From: Aristolochia californica
Taxonomy: Eukaryota; Streptophyta; Magnoliopsida; Piperales; Aristolochiaceae
Reading direction: 5' to 3'
Length of the DNA stretch: 64,000 nt
NCBI GenBank assembly: GCA_029961685.1
Contig: JARWKL010000010.1
Coordinates: forward strand, 20,448,087 to 20,512,086
The translations under genes and the position numbers were made by a program. Under the pieces are notes generated by a model. The model searched no databases, had not been told where the DNA came from, and saw only the letters and a list, made by a program, of their open reading frames with translations. Positions 1-11,936 of the stretch are shown one piece after another; the first letter of the stretch is position 1, and each line of letters starts with the position of its first letter.

Positions 1-1045
1 CTCATACGGGTCGACTTTTATAGATGCTCTGGAGATCACTCAATATTTATTGAAGATACACCGAGAGGTAAGGTGATTCTGGTTGTATATGTTGATGATA
101 TTATTTTAACTGGTAGTGATTCTGAAGGCATCCAGAAAAAAAAAGAAAAAAATATGTGCTGAATTCAAGACGAAGGAACTTGGACTACTCAAATATTTTT
201 TGGGTATTGAAGTATTACAAACCAGACATGGGATTGTGCAATCCCAAAGGAAGTATGCCCTTGATCTACTAGAGGAGGCAGGAATGATGGGATGCAAACT
301 AGTAGACACTCCTATGGACTCAAATACAAAATTATGTGGAGGCACTGGAGAAGATGTAGATATTGGGAACTATCAAAGACTAGTGGGAAAACTTATTTAC
401 CTATGTGTAACAAGGCCAGATATTTCATATGCAGTAAGTGTGGTAAGTCATTACATGCACAAGCCACAACTTAGTCATTGGCAAGCATTTGAAAGAATAC
501 TACGATATTTGAAAGGAGCTCCAGGAAGAGGGTTTCTTTATAAAAACCATGGTCACTTCAACATCGAAGGATTCTCAGATGCAGACTGGGCCGGATCCTC
601 AGATGACAGAAAATCTACTTCCGGATTTTGTACGATGGTTGGAGGGAATTTGGTTACATGGAAAAGCAAGAATCAAAATGTAGTAGCACGGTCTAGTGCA
701 GAAGTAGAATACAGAGCCATGGCACACACTGTTAGTGAACTTCTATGGATAAGATCTCTTCTCACTGAACTGGGATTCTACAAAGAAGCTCCGATAGATC
801 TATATTGTGATAATCAAGCAGCAATACACATTACATTGAATCCAGTCTTCCATTAAAGAACAAAGCATATTGAAGTGGACGGCCATTTTATACAAGAAAA
901 GTTCCAAGTAAGCTTCTTATCTCTAAAACATATATCATCACAAAGTCAAGTTGCAGATATTCTCACCAAGCTAGTCACTCACAAGATTATGTCTACCATA
1001 TACAACAAGTTGGGCATTTATGATGTCTTCTCACCCCCAGCTTGA
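1..1045 (+). pseudogene. Ty1/copia pol 3' end (RT to RNase H), broken
   Basis: This is the C-terminal part of a copia polyprotein, continuing from left of the window. The RT active-site motif YVDDI is visible near 90-104 in the first frame. A run of A residues around 135-152 shifts the frame, and the rest (KYFLGIEVLQ, RPDISYAVS, then RNase H motifs SDADWAG, KSTSG, SSAEVEY, LYCDNQAA) reads in another frame. A TAA at 854-856 replaces the expected Glu codon after NPVFH. The same frame then continues through VADILTK to a TGA at 1043-1045. The same copia family recurs on the minus strand at 8416-26239, 51675-56095 and 57723-58727. The RT and RNase H call is secure and the copy cannot be functional as it stands. 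Confidence 0.93.
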
Positions 1046-1450
1046 GGAAGAAAGTTACAATATGGGACCCACCATGGTGCTCGAGCTAGTGGCACCCACC
1101 TGGAGGATGTGGGACACCAAGAAGAGTCCTTACCCAAGCTAGCACGAGTTAAGGAGTTAAGAAGAACAATCTAAATTGAGTTAGAAGACTTGAAGATCAA
1201 GTGAGACCCACAAATATCTCATGAGTTGGCAACCTTATCAAGATAAGCTGGAAGATCATGAGGAACCCACAAGAATATGGTCACGAGCTGGCCTCCTCCC
1301 ATATATTCACGTGATTGAAGAAAAAGTTCTAGTTCAACTCATATTAGTCTATAGTAGATTGTTTTGAATAGACTTATCTTAGAGAGTTAGAGTTAGAATG
1401 TAATTAGGAGATTGAAAGGCTAATTGTATAAGGACTATATCTCTTTCTCA

Positions 1451-1460
1451 CTATAAATAG
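1451..1460 (+). promoter_or_regulatory. TATA box of the copia G LTR
   Basis: CTATAAATAG lies about 400 bases into the LTR, where the U3/R boundary is expected. It is followed by an AG-rich then CT-rich leader. The same TATA context recurs in the E-type LTRs. Confidence 0.6.
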
Positions 1461-1656
1461 AGGTGTTGTAATTCAGAATTAATCAAGTTACACATCTCCT
1501 TCTTGAGTTAATCTCTTTTTATCTCTTTGCTTGGCACCACCTCTCTTTTCTCTTTTCTTTTTTCCTCTCTCGACCCGAGAGCTCTTCTTCCCTTTTCTTA
1601 TTTTTCTTCCTTCTTTCTCTTGCTCAGAATTATGGAAAAAGGATCCTAAATTCAAC

Positions 1657-2527
1657 TATTATGGACTCAATAAGACTGAGTCATCTACTTTACTTTTATT
1701 ATTTATGTTGCTTTTAATTTTGAATTTTATTGATTTGCAATAAGACTTAAAGGTAGGGGTATAATTGGGTTTTATAACCCTAACCTATGTTGATGTTAAT
1801 TACCCTATTTAAGGGGTAAGGATGGAAAAATAAAGCTAAGTTCAGATTTAGCATAAACTAGAGTACATTAGGTTAGTCTAGGTTCTCCTCGAGCTCCCTC
1901 TTCTGGGATTTTGGGCGTGAACCTTCCCTTCGGCGTTGGTGCTTTTGAGAGTGGTTTGGGAGGTTGAGAAGGGAAGAGAAGAGGGAATTTCTACCTAACG
2001 GGGTGGAGAGAGACCCTGTGTTTCATGGAACTAAGGAGGAAGAAGGATTGCGTGAACCGCTTCTTCAGCCAAGGCGAGGGCGGAGGAATTGTTGATTCAT
2101 CGTGACTACAAGAGGCCTTGCTTCATTCACGAAACTGAGGACGGAAGAAGAAGGAAGAGGATCAAACCCTATCCAGGAAGAAGAACTCTTCTCCCTTCAC
2201 GGCGAAATAGGGTACCTTCACGGCAAAACAGAGTCCTTCACGGCAAAACAGAGGAGACGATTTACCTAAGTTGAAAAAGGTAAATTGAGATTGATTTTTC
2301 CTAAGTTCATAAGGTTGGAGTTCTATTATTAAATTACATGCGTGAATAGTGGTTTACCTATGCGTGAATAGTGTTTGAACCCATTTGTGAGAGAAATGGA
2401 ATTCTGTTTCCAACTTAGAGTGGTTGGAGACGAAATTCTTGGTTCTTTACAGAGTTCAAACCCGTGTACGTGCTGGATTCATCAGTATCTCGCCGAGTTA
2501 CTAGATCCATGGCTAGGGACCATAACA
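1657..2527 (+). mobile_element. Solo Ty3/gypsy LTR with TSD TCAAC
   Basis: The element starts TATTATGGACTCAATAAG (TG mutated to TA) and ends GGGACCATAACA, as do the other gypsy LTRs here. It is flanked by the 5-bp duplication TCAAC at 1652-1656 and 2528-2532. No internal domain lies between the duplications, so it is a solo LTR left by LTR-LTR recombination. It sits inside the copia G LTR and is therefore younger than it. Confidence 0.85.
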
Positions 2528-2533
2528 TCAACA

Positions 2534-3578
<1,045 letters not shown>

Positions 3579-4047
3579 TGTTGAATTTAGGACCCCATGA
3601 ATAATATCTCGAGCAAGGGGAGAGAGAAAGAAAAAGAGAAAAGGAAAAGAGGGTTCTTGAGTAGAGAGAGGAGAAGAAGAAAAAACTCAAGAGAGGAGAA
3701 GGATTTCTTTCATGTGAATGAGAAAAGAGGAGAGCTTGATTGAATGCCTCAAGCAAGACCCCCTATTTATACTATTTCCAATACTTAATGAGGAAAACTC
3801 CTTAATCAATTAGGATTCCTACTTTCCCTTATAATACATCAATCTAAGGAAGATAAATCAATCATATAAATCAAAGAAGATATACAAATCTTTCCAACTC
3901 ATGTTGGGAAAAATACTAGTTCTTCATGTCCATGTGGGTCCCACTTGATCCTCAAATCTTTCAATGTATTCCAACTCATGTGGTGACTCCTCTTGGTTGA
4001 TATCCTCATGGTGGGTCCCACCATAGTTGCACGTCATGGTGGGTCCC
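3579..4047 (-). mobile_element. 3' LTR of copia C (main part; first bases at 8393-8408)
   Basis: Read on the minus strand, the LTR begins TGTTACAATGTGGGAC at 8408-8393, just after the polypurine tract 8415-8409. Gypsy F interrupts it, and it continues from 4047 down to TTCAACA at 3579. It has the same start, TATA context (TATTTATACTATTTCC on the plus strand) and end as the LTR at 57137-57722. Confidence 0.8.
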
Positions 4048-4491
4048 TGTTATGGTCTATGACCATGGACCACGTGATTCGACGATGGGAGATGTTTTCT
4101 TGTGAATCGAGGGCAGAAGCAGGAAGCTGGGATCTTTCTGACCTACCTATGGCAATGATTTTCTGAGGAACAACGGAATAGAGATAGAAGGGTGAATATG
4201 AGGGAGGAGAGGGAAATCAAACTCGTCGAAGGGAGGCTGCACCTTGGGTTCCAAGGGAATGCCGACCTTGGTTCGTTAGAGGAGAAGTCAGATCCTTTGG
4301 TTAATTTTCTGCTTGATTCCCTTCCCTTCCCGTGATCCTCTTAAGGCTAATCGCGGCAAGGTAATGAAATGAGAGTTTTTACAAATATGCCATTCAGGCT
4401 TACATCATACCACATAAATAAAATAAAAACATAATTCTTAACGAGTTACCAACTCAGCTGGACGACTCGGTCCGCTATCGAGTCTATAACA
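4048..4491 (-). repeat. 3' LTR of gypsy F
   Basis: It starts TGTTATGGTCTATGACCATG and ends GAGTCTATAACA on the plus strand. It pairs with 7946-8392, with which it shares the GAGGGCAGAAGCAGGAAG and CGTTAGAGGAGAA stretches. Confidence 0.9.
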
Positions 4492-4492
4492 T

Positions 4493-5250
4493 CACTCCCC
4501 TCGTGGAAAATGAGCTTGTCCGCAACCTCGAATGTAGGGTAGACAGGCTGAAAGGCATCGAAGTCCTCCCAAGCGACAGTGGTGGCGTCGGTGTGAGACC
4601 ACTGAACTAACACTTCGCTGCTATTCTGATTATGGCGAGCCTTCAAAATATTTGTTTGAAGTGATGTTTGGCGATTAGCTGCTGGGTGTCGCTCACCAAT
4701 TCTTCCAAGCTGAAAGGCAGATTCCTGGTGTTGATGAATGTGAGAAAAAATATGGTGCTGAGTGGGAAGCCTTTGCGGTGGAGCATCTATAACCGTTTCA
4801 TGCAGCGCAGTTCCCTGCAAAGAAAGAGTCACAAGTGCATTGTCCCCCACGGTCTGATTCTGCACCCTACAAGCGGGAAGTATAGAAGATGCCGCAAATA
4901 TCCAAGGAGCAGCAGCATTGGACACTAAATTTATCGAATCACATCCTGCCATTTCATCCTGAATTTGGTTGAATTGACACACCGCCTTCCATTTTACAGA
5001 AGTCTCCATGGCACTCTGTTGTGCTGGTGAACCACCGCAAATGAAGTGGTCATCAGGCTGCATCGTAAGATTGGTCGCACGGATTTCCTGATTCTTCTCA
5101 GAGGGGCCCAACAGTCGGCCATGAGGATGTTGTTGCAGTGCCTGACCTGGAGTGTGCTGCTGGTAACTTGTGATGTGCTGATTCTGCAGTGCCTGACCCG
5201 GAGTGTGCTGCTGGTACCTTGTGATGTGCTGATTGATAATCATCTCAATA
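4493..5250 (-). pseudogene. Gypsy F C-terminal pol (chromodomain end) and linker
   Basis: On the minus strand the reading frame runs from the captured carboxypeptidase fragment into a glutamine- and histidine-rich linker and then gypsy-type C-terminal sequence: [20 protein letters not shown] followed by [17 protein letters not shown]. The first motif is the chromodomain-like W(x)n-ATWE signature. The acidic and Gly-rich end overlaps the polypurine tract, and the frame runs on into the LTR. A 51-bp unit is duplicated in the linker (5134-5184 and 5185-5235, encoding [13 protein letters not shown]). The frame is open from host fragment to chromodomain, so a chimeric protein was once readable here. 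Confidence 0.7.
5134..5235 (-). repeat. 51-bp tandem duplication in gypsy F linker
   Basis: Two near-identical 51-bp copies, each starting TGCAGTGCCTGACC on the plus strand. The length is a multiple of three, so the minus-strand reading frame stays open. They differ at a few bases, including ACCTGG versus ACCCGG. Confidence 0.85.
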
Positions 5251-5601
5251 AGAGGAGGCATGTTTGGCAATCTTCGACCCCGAACAAATGATCTGAACAT
5301 GGGTACGGCTCTTGCAGGCTGTGTGTAGGGACCCATGTGAGCAGCACCACTTACAGTAACAAAAGTTAGCAAAGGCCCATATGCCGTTGCCCAACCAGCA
5401 ACCTGTATCGAAATCATTTCATGTGTCCAAAAGTATTCATAAGTTGTAGGAATATCTCTGCTAAGCTTGGGAAGTGTTGCCAATAGCTACTCCCTGAACG
5501 TTGAACTTGAAGACAGGGAAATATGTATTGGGGTGCAGCAGAGCTACAGCCAACTGGGGTTTATAATGACCTGCATAGCTTGCTGGAACTCCATTCAACC
5601 A
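5250..5601 (-). pseudogene. Captured serine carboxypeptidase-like (SCPL) cDNA fragment
   Basis: Two blocks of a plant serine carboxypeptidase-like protein are visible. The upstream block has [12 protein letters not shown], which corresponds to the catalytic-Ser motif GESYAGHY with Glu changed to Ala, then [12 protein letters not shown], then after a frameshift [19 protein letters not shown]. The downstream block has [20 protein letters not shown], then [13 protein letters not shown] around the catalytic His, then [11 protein letters not shown]. The part between the blocks, with the catalytic Asp, is absent. Sequence that is separated in the family is joined directly with no intron, so a spliced-RNA source is likely. 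It is carried inside gypsy F on the element's own strand. The family call is firm, but the subfamily is not settled. Confidence 0.8.
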
Positions 5602-6390
5602 GAGTCAGCGGTTTGGTATCTGCATCTCTATAAGCGTCTGCAAAGGAGTGAAAGAGACTTCTCCCAGCCTCGTCATGCACGATACTGTAACAGCAAACTA
5701 TCTAAAATTCACCTTGTTCGGGCCAGGTATCCTCACACCCAGATCCTCAAGAGGGTTGCTAGTAACACCCAAATGCAGCAAGGGCAGAAAACCCACACTT
5801 GGCCGAAGAGTGTCTGAGCGGACATTACTGCTCTGCAGGCAGAATACCTGTGAGCCAACGAATTCTGCACAAACTTTATCAGAGTGAATGCCAACCTGAT
5901 CATCCCAGCCCTTAGCTATGCTCTGGAATGAACCAAATGATTTGTTATGAGCTTGAACCAGTGCAAGCAGGAAGCGACATATTTTGACTGCATCCCTAGG
6001 CAAAAACTGAGCAAGTTGCAACTTTGCCGGTATTCTTAACAGTGGACCCTGGTCACACTTGGCAGATTCATAGAAAGCTGCATCAATAACAACTTCAGCC
6101 TCAACATATACAAGTAATGTCAGCAACTTCCACCCATTTAATATTGATTCCTCTGTCGCCTCACGAACTTGTTTGGCACACCTCAGTGCAGCATTTGTAT
6201 TAGGCTGTTTGGTATACTGAACACAAAGCTCAAAAATCACATCAGGATTGTGCTGAATTATATTCTACATAAGCAGACCACCATAATAGAGGTCTGGTGT
6301 GGCAGCAACAGAAGCTAATATCGCATTCAGCAAATTTTCTAAGTTGGGAGTCCAATAGTGCTGTTGTTTAAGGACCTGTAATTGTGCTGG
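5602..6390 (-). pseudogene. Captured host-like fragment, gene not identified
   Basis: Between the protease of gypsy F and the carboxypeptidase piece, the minus strand encodes sequence unlike any retroelement domain. Examples are VAATPDLYYGGLL, a stop, NIIQHNPDVIFELCVQY, KLQLAQFLPRDAVKICRFLL, KSFGSFQSIAKGWDDQVG, and after another stop VTVSCMTRLGEVSFTPLQT. It reads as helical, Leu-rich protein with two in-frame stops (near 6262 and 5697). It might be the C-terminal half of a plant ARM-repeat protein of the SIEL/Integrator-subunit type. That is a guess from memory of the family and not an assignment. It may also be more than one fragment. No intron-like interruption is obvious. Confidence 0.5.
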
Positions 6391-6399
6391 AACGTCAGC

Positions 6400-7722
6400 C
6401 TTGCGACCTTGTAAAGTGACCCTGTCACCTGCCAACTCAAAACTCATGGTCAATGCAGCGAAGTCCCATAAGATAGGTCCCAATTTTTGGAGCCATTTAA
6501 TGCCCAAAACCATGTCAAATCTGGCTAGTGGTATGATGTGAAATTCGGCAAAAAAGTGGTGATCTTCAATCGAAAACATAATTGTCTGGCTGACCCCATA
6601 AGTTGGAACCTTTTCTCCATTAGCCATTGAAACCGAAGCTATTGGGCGAGGTTGAATCTGAAGTTGTAAATGTTGGGCAGCAGTGAAGCTCAAAAAGTTA
6701 TGAGTACTACCAGAGTCCACCAAACTGAGTAACGGGTGCTCACTGACTGATGCACAGACCTGCATTGTAGTAGTGGACTGGAGACCTGTAATGTTGTGGA
6801 GAGAAATTTCTGGTTCTTCCACTTGTGGCTCTTCGTCCGCTATAGCTTTGTCCCCTTCATCATTAACTTCCAACCAAAATAATTTCTTACATATATGGTC
6901 AAATGTATAATGTTCATCACAATTATAACATAACCCCTTGGAGCGTCTTTCCTCCATCTCGGCTCTGGTGAGTTTCTTTATGAATGCTGACTGAGAAGGA
7001 GTCGGGTTAGGGCCTTGAGGAGAAGCTGAATTAACAGGGTTGCGCCATGGTGGTGCTATGTTATGGGTGGCTTCTGTTGGTCTGCCTCCATGCCTTGGAG
7101 GTCTTCGTGCCTGGAATCTTTGCTTGGCCTCTAGTGCTCTGGCTAAATTCATTGTAGTAGCCAAATCCGTAGGAGCAAGAAACTCCACTTCTAGGCGGAG
7201 GGCCTCTGTCAAGCCGGCTGTAAACAAGCTGACATGCTGGTCCACCCTTACTACTTTGCTGGCCCTGGCCATTTTCTCTTGGAAGGCTTTTTGGTATTGT
7301 TCTACCGTGCCGGTTTGGCGTAGCAATACCAAGTCCCCCAGGGGATTGTTTTGGGCCGGGGGTCCAAACCGTATGGAGCACAAATCCTTGAATTCCTACC
7401 AATTTAAATTTGAATACTCCAATTCTAATTGATGGCCCCAAAGCTGCGCTTCGTCGAGCATGTGGAAGGCGGCCAATCCCACTTTGTCACTGTCAACAGT
7501 GTGTTGGTGAGAAAAAAAATTCTCAAACCTGTAGAGCCATATCAGTGGGTCTTCCAATCCATTAAAAATTGGGAATTCCAATTTGGTGTATCTCAGAATC
7601 GTCCCTCCTCCGGGACTAAAATTCCCCCCTGGCGCTGGAGGCACTGTGCGTCCAGCATACTGGTGCCCTTGTCTGGTCGCAGGGCTCCTTTCCCAATCCC
7701 GTGGGTGGGACTTCTTCCCCAA
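6400..7722 (-). pseudogene. Gypsy F gag and aspartic protease, frameshifted
   Basis: Gag begins with PRYTKLEFPIFNG-like sequence (ILRYTKLEFPIFNG) and WLYRFENFFSHQ in one frame. It changes frame near 7390 and continues with IRFGPPAQNNPLGDLVLLRQ and the conserved block DQHVSLFTAGLTEALRLEVE. A zinc-knuckle-like motif CYNCDEHYTFDHICK follows. The protease motif LVDSGSTHNFLS, with its catalytic Asp intact, and GIKWLQKLGPILWDF come next. The retroviral sequence ends soon after LQGRKADVPAQLQVL, where host-like sequence takes over. The family expectation is that RT should follow here, and none is present. Confidence 0.85.
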
Positions 7723-7930
7723 ATTATATCATATTGTCTATTAGATAAATTTTCGATTTGTAATTGTACCTGTTGGGCGACTCTACTGTCCAGCAATGTG
7801 ACCAAACGCTATTCGGATTCCTCTTGCCTTGTTGCTGCTCTGGCATCGCTCTGTTCTCTCTCAGCGTGCATCATTTCTCTGATGCTAGCTAGCAACTCGG
7901 CGTTGTTGGATGATTCTCCCATATTGACCT

Positions 7931-7945
7931 GCTCTGATACCAAGA
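7931..7945 (-). other. Primer binding site of gypsy F
   Basis: On the minus strand TCTTGGTATCAGAGC directly follows the 5' LTR. It contains the 12-base initiator-tRNA-Met complement TGGTATCAGAGC. Confidence 0.85.
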
Positions 7946-8392
7946 TGTTATGGTCTCTGACCATGGACGTCGTGATTCGATGATGGGAGATGTTTTCTTG
8001 TGAATCGAGGGCAGAAGCAGGAAGTCGGGATCTTTCTAGCCTACCTATGGTGACGATTTTGTGAGGAACAACGAAATAGAGAGAGAAGGGCGAACGTGAG
8101 GGAGGAGAGGGAAATCAGACTCGTCGAAGGGAAGTTGCACCTTGGGTTCCAGGGGAACGCCGACCCTGGTTCGTTAGAGGAGAACTCAGATCTTTGGTTA
8201 ATTTTCTGCTTGATTCCCTTCCCTTCCCGTGAGCCTCTTAAGGCTAATCACGCCAAGGTAATGAAATGAGAGTTTTTACAAAAATGCCATTCAGGCATAC
8301 ATCATATCCGGTACTTAAATAAAATGAAAACATAATTCCTAACGAGTTACCAACTCAGCTGGATGACTCGGTCCACTATCGAGTCCATAACA
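7946..8392 (-). repeat. 5' LTR of gypsy F
   Basis: It starts TGTTATGGTCTCTGACCATG and ends GAGTCCATAACA on the plus strand. It is bounded on one side by the primer site and on the other by TSD GTCCC. Confidence 0.9.
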
Positions 8393-8415
8393 GTCCCACA
8401 TTGTAACACTTCCCC

Positions 8416-8544
8416 TCAAGCAGGGGATGAGAAAACATCATAGATGCTCAACTTGTTGTAGATGGTCGACAAAACTTTATGAGTGATTGGTTTGGTGAGA
8501 ATGTCTGCAACCTGGTTTTGCGAAGAAATATGCTTGAGGGATAA
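8416..8544 (-). pseudogene. Copia C pol, extreme C-terminus (piece 1)
   Basis: The minus strand reads LSLKHISSQNQVADILTKPI then STIYNKLSIYDVFSSPA and a stop at 8418-8416. This is the end of the copia RNase H domain, matching 940-1045. The polypurine tract 8415-8409 follows. The coding sequence is cut at 8544 by gypsy A and resumes at 19386. Confidence 0.9.
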
Positions 8545-8932
8545 TGTTGGGATTTCCCGGGCCATGGATCTTGTCACACTTCTTTCTTCTCTTCCCTCCA
8601 TATTTGCTCTTGACATGGGAAGGAGTTTTCAGTGTTTAGAGCGTGGAATGGTGAAAGCGAATTGAGCCTTGAAGGAGGCTCGATCTGGACCTCGGGAGGG
8701 AGAATTCGACCTCTAACTTTCTACTTGATTCAATACTTAATCCTTCATTAAGCCCTTCTCCCCTATAAATAGGATTAGGGATGTGAATGACAAACCTGAC
8801 CCATGGGTCACTAAGTTCACGAAAATTACAATCAAACCAACCCAAACTAAAACCAACATACATAAAAAGGAAAATTCCATAATTTAATTTTTATGCTTGT
8901 TTATTACCCGGGATGCTATGGAGTCCATAACA
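8545..8932 (-). repeat. 3' LTR of gypsy A
   Basis: It starts TGTTGGGATTTCCCGGGCC and ends GGAGTCCATAACA. Its partner is 18992-19380, with CCTATAAATAGGATTAGGG as a shared TATA region (8762-8780). Confidence 0.92.
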
Positions 8933-10001
8933 TCACCCCCTCCTGGAGAAAGAGTTTGTCCTCAAGCTCGAAGGTGGGGTTGAGAACCCGGAAGGACACC
9001 AGGGGCTCCCAGGTAGTATCAATGGGGTCTGTCTTAGCCCACTGCACGAGAATCTCCCAATCGCCCTGAATACGGCGAGCTTGCAACACTTGAGCTGGAC
9101 TAGAAAGTACCCGACCCTCTTACATCTGTGGCAAAGGTGTGTGGAGGAATAGAGAGTACCCATGGAAGGCCTTCAATTGCGAGACATGAAAAACATTGTG
9201 CAGCTTAGCCTCTGGGATAGCTGCAAGTGGTAGGCTACTGTGCCAATCTGGTCCAGCACTTGAAAGGGCCCATAAAATTTTGGGGATAATTTGTGAACAT
9301 TTGAGGTCGTGAGGGATAGTTTCCGGTATTGTTGGAGACGAAACCACACATAATCCCCTAGAGAGAAGACCACTTCCCGGTGCTTTTTATCATAAGAGTG
9401 TTTCATTGCTTGTTGGGCTGCTTGAAGGTGAGTGCGCACCTGATTGAGCATATCGTCCCTTTCTGCTAGGGCCTGGTCCAGAGTGGCCACCTTGGAAGAA
9501 CCAAGTTCATATGATAAGAGTCGGGGTGGATCACAGCCATACACTACCTTGAAAGGAGTTATGCCAAGTGCGTTGTGGTAGGAAGTATTATAACATAATT
9601 CTACCCATGCCAGCCACTTAACCCACCGTTTAGGCGAGTCTCCCACAAAACAATGGAGGTACATCTCAATAGTTCAGTTGATGACTTTTGTCTGGCCATC
9701 GGTCTGCGGGTGGTAGGCGGAAGAGAAAGGCAACTTGGTGCCTTGCAGTTTGAAGAGATCCGTCCAAAAAGTATTGGTGAAGATGGCGTCTCTGTCACTA
9801 GTAATGGACGCAGGCACCCCATGTAATCGGATAATATAATCCATGAAGAGCTAGGGCGATGTAAGTTACTGTGTAGGGATGTGCCAGAGGCACAAAATGG
9901 GTATATTTTGAGAAGCGGTCGACCACTACAAAAATAACTGATTTTCCTGAAGATGGCGGTTTATACTCAATGGTGAAATCGAACCCCATCAATTTGCTCA
10001 A
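8933..10001 (-). pseudogene. Gypsy A integrase and chromodomain region, broken
   Basis: The minus strand has the integrase core start VIFVVVDRFSKYTHFVPLAH (about 9930). It is joined directly to the RNase H tail MGFDFTIEYKP, so the HHCC zinc-binding part is deleted. Later pieces in several frames include YLHCFVGDSPKRWVKWL, WVELCYNTSYHNALGITPF, VVYGCDPPRLLSYELG, GPFQVLDQIGTVAYHLQL and a short C-terminal chromodomain-like end near 8940-9100. At least three frame changes are needed. This integrase cannot be functional. Confidence 0.85.
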
Positions 10002-11166
10002 CCAATGCTGTTGGGGGAGGTGGAAAGATGTTGCTGGGGGGAGGTGGTATGACCCTGCTCAAGGAGATACTTCAGGCTGCAATGATCGGTCTGTATGAGA
10101 AATGGGTGCCCCCAGAGATAGGGCCGCCAGTGCTGGATGGCTTTCGCTAACCCGATCAGTTCCCTTTCATAGGCAGCAAGTTTGTGATGGTGTTGGACCA
10201 ACTGTCTGCTGAAATAAGTTATCTGGTGGCCATGTTGCTCTAATACTGCGCCGATAACCCCACCAAATGCATCACATTCAACCACAAATAATTCATCAAA
10301 GTCTGGTAGCTGCAAGACCGGCATTGAAGATAATGCTGCCTTCAACTGTTGAAAAGAAGTTGTTGTCTCGGACCAGAGAAATGCATTTTTCTTAAGGAGA
10401 TTGTTGAGTGGAGCAGCAATTTTTCGTAGTTACGGATGAATTTTCTGTAATAACCAGGGAGCCCCAAAAAACCCCTTAATGCTGAGATGGATGTGGGAAG
10501 AGGTTAGTCGGTGACTGTCTGTATTTTACTCTGGTCGACCTGCACACCCTCTGCTGATATAATGTGCCCCAAATATGCCACTTCGGATGTGCCCATGGAA
10601 CACTTGGATTGATTTAAAACCAAATGATGGGAACGTAAGATAGTAAAAACTTGGCGAAGATGCTGAAGGTGCTCGTCCCAATTTTTGCTATATACCAGGA
10701 TATCATAAAAAAAAACAAGAACAAATTTCCTCAGGAGAGAATTAAATATTTCATTCATGAGGGCCTGGAAAGTGGAAGGGGCGTTAGATAGACCAAATGG
10801 CATGACTAGAAACTCGAAATGCCCATGGTGCATCCTAAACGCCGTCTTCTCCACATCGGATGGATGAACCCGAATCTGATGATAACCTGACTTCAAATCC
10901 AACTTTTTAAATAAGGTAGCTCCATGTAGTTCATCTAATAACTCGTCAACCACTGGTATGAGAAATTTATCTTTAATTGTATGAGCATTGAGCTCCCTGT
11001 AGTCAACACAAAACCGCCAAGACCTATCCTGTTTCTTGACCAGTAACACGAGGGATGAAAAGGGAGACCTGCTGGGCTGAATAATTCCTTGGGGGAGCAT
11101 AGTTTGGCATTGGCACTCAATTTCATCCTTCTGTAAGTGGGGGTAACGGTAAGGCCTGACCACCAC
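9998..11166 (-). pseudogene. Gypsy A reverse transcriptase and RNase H
   Basis: The RT reading frame (11166-10504) shows [69 protein letters not shown] and [13 protein letters not shown]. The catalytic FxDD pair is FFYD, so one of the two key Asp residues is Tyr. After a stop and a damaged linker, RNase H follows (10345-9998) with VVECDAFGGVIGAVL, QITYFSRQL, HKLAAYERELIGL and LIQTDHCSLKYLL. The domain order RT then RNase H fits Ty3/gypsy. Confidence 0.92.
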
Positions 11167-11931
11167 TGGGTCCCCAATTTCAACCTTATGCGGTGATCAC
11201 AATGGCGAATACGTGGGAGGGCAATAGGGGATTGAAATAAATCACCAAATTCTGTAAGTAAATTAGTTAACTTACAATGCTCAGCACTCTGGACTTGAAT
11301 TTCCTGAAGAGTGCAGGGCGCAGTAGCATGTGTGCCATGAAGGGTAATCTGATGTTGGGTAGTTGTAAACGTCATGGTAAGTGATTTGAAATCCAACAAG
11401 ATAGGCCCCAACGTTTGGAGCCATTTAATTCCGAGTACCAAGTCAAACCCCGCCAGTGGAATGACCAAAAAATCGGCTACAAAGGAGTGCCCTTCAATAA
11501 AAAATGGTGTGGCTATAGAGATACCCGCACTGGAGATTTTGGCCCCATTGGCCACTGAGACGGATATGCGGGTGTTCTGCTGAATTACCAACCCAAGCTG
11601 TTCTGCGACTGGCTGACTTATGAAGTTGTGGGTGCTACCAGAGTCAACCAAGGCCAGTAACTGGAGGTGTTGCAAACCCGCCCGAACTTGCATTGTGTTG
11701 GAATTGTGCATGCCAGTTATAGCATGGAGTGAAATAGCTGGTGCATCCTCTTCGGCCTCAACATTGTCTTCCACTGGTTGAACTTCCTTTGTGTCATCGA
11801 AGACCTCCAAACAGAATAACCTCTTGCATAGGTGACCCTGGACATATTGTTCATCACAGTTATCACAAAGACCCTTGGCCCGCCGCTGTTCCATTTCCTG
11901 CCTAGACAATTTTCTAATGTATGGAGCCGGT
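11166..11931 (-). pseudogene. Gypsy A gag C-terminus and protease
   Basis: The frame starts at the junction with gypsy B and reads KLSRQEMEQRRAKGLCDNCD, a zinc-knuckle-like CDNCDEQYVQGHLC, then an acidic spacer and SLHAITGMHNSNTMQVRAGL. The aspartic protease follows with LVDSGSTHNFIS (active-site Asp present), ISVSVANGAKI and GIKWLQTLGPILLDF. It leads towards RT through [13 protein letters not shown]. The upstream half of gag lies at 18086-18960 beyond gypsy B. Confidence 0.9.
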
Positions 11932-11936
11932 GGCGT

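Larger units (their letters stand above)
1053..2533 (+). mobile_element. 3' LTR of copia G, interrupted by a solo gypsy LTR
   Basis: A purine-rich stretch at 1041-1052 directly follows the pol stop codon. The LTR then starts with AGTTACAATATGGGACCC, a mutated form of the TGTTACAATGTGGGAC start seen in the copia C LTR. It runs to 1656, is interrupted by a gypsy LTR, and finishes at 2528-2533 with TCAACA. The end matches the family pattern of a TTCAACA terminus. Confidence 0.8.
4048..8392 (-). mobile_element. Ty3/gypsy element F with captured host gene fragments
   Basis: A complete LTR-to-LTR element on the minus strand, flanked by GTCCC at 4043-4047 and 8393-8397. Its internal region is only about 3.45 kb. 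In order it has primer site, gag and protease (7722 to about 6400), then non-retroviral sequence (about 6390-5250), then the final chromodomain codons (about 4850-4493). RT, RNase H and integrase are missing and their place is taken by pieces resembling host genes. It inserted into the 3' LTR of copia C. Confidence 0.9.
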
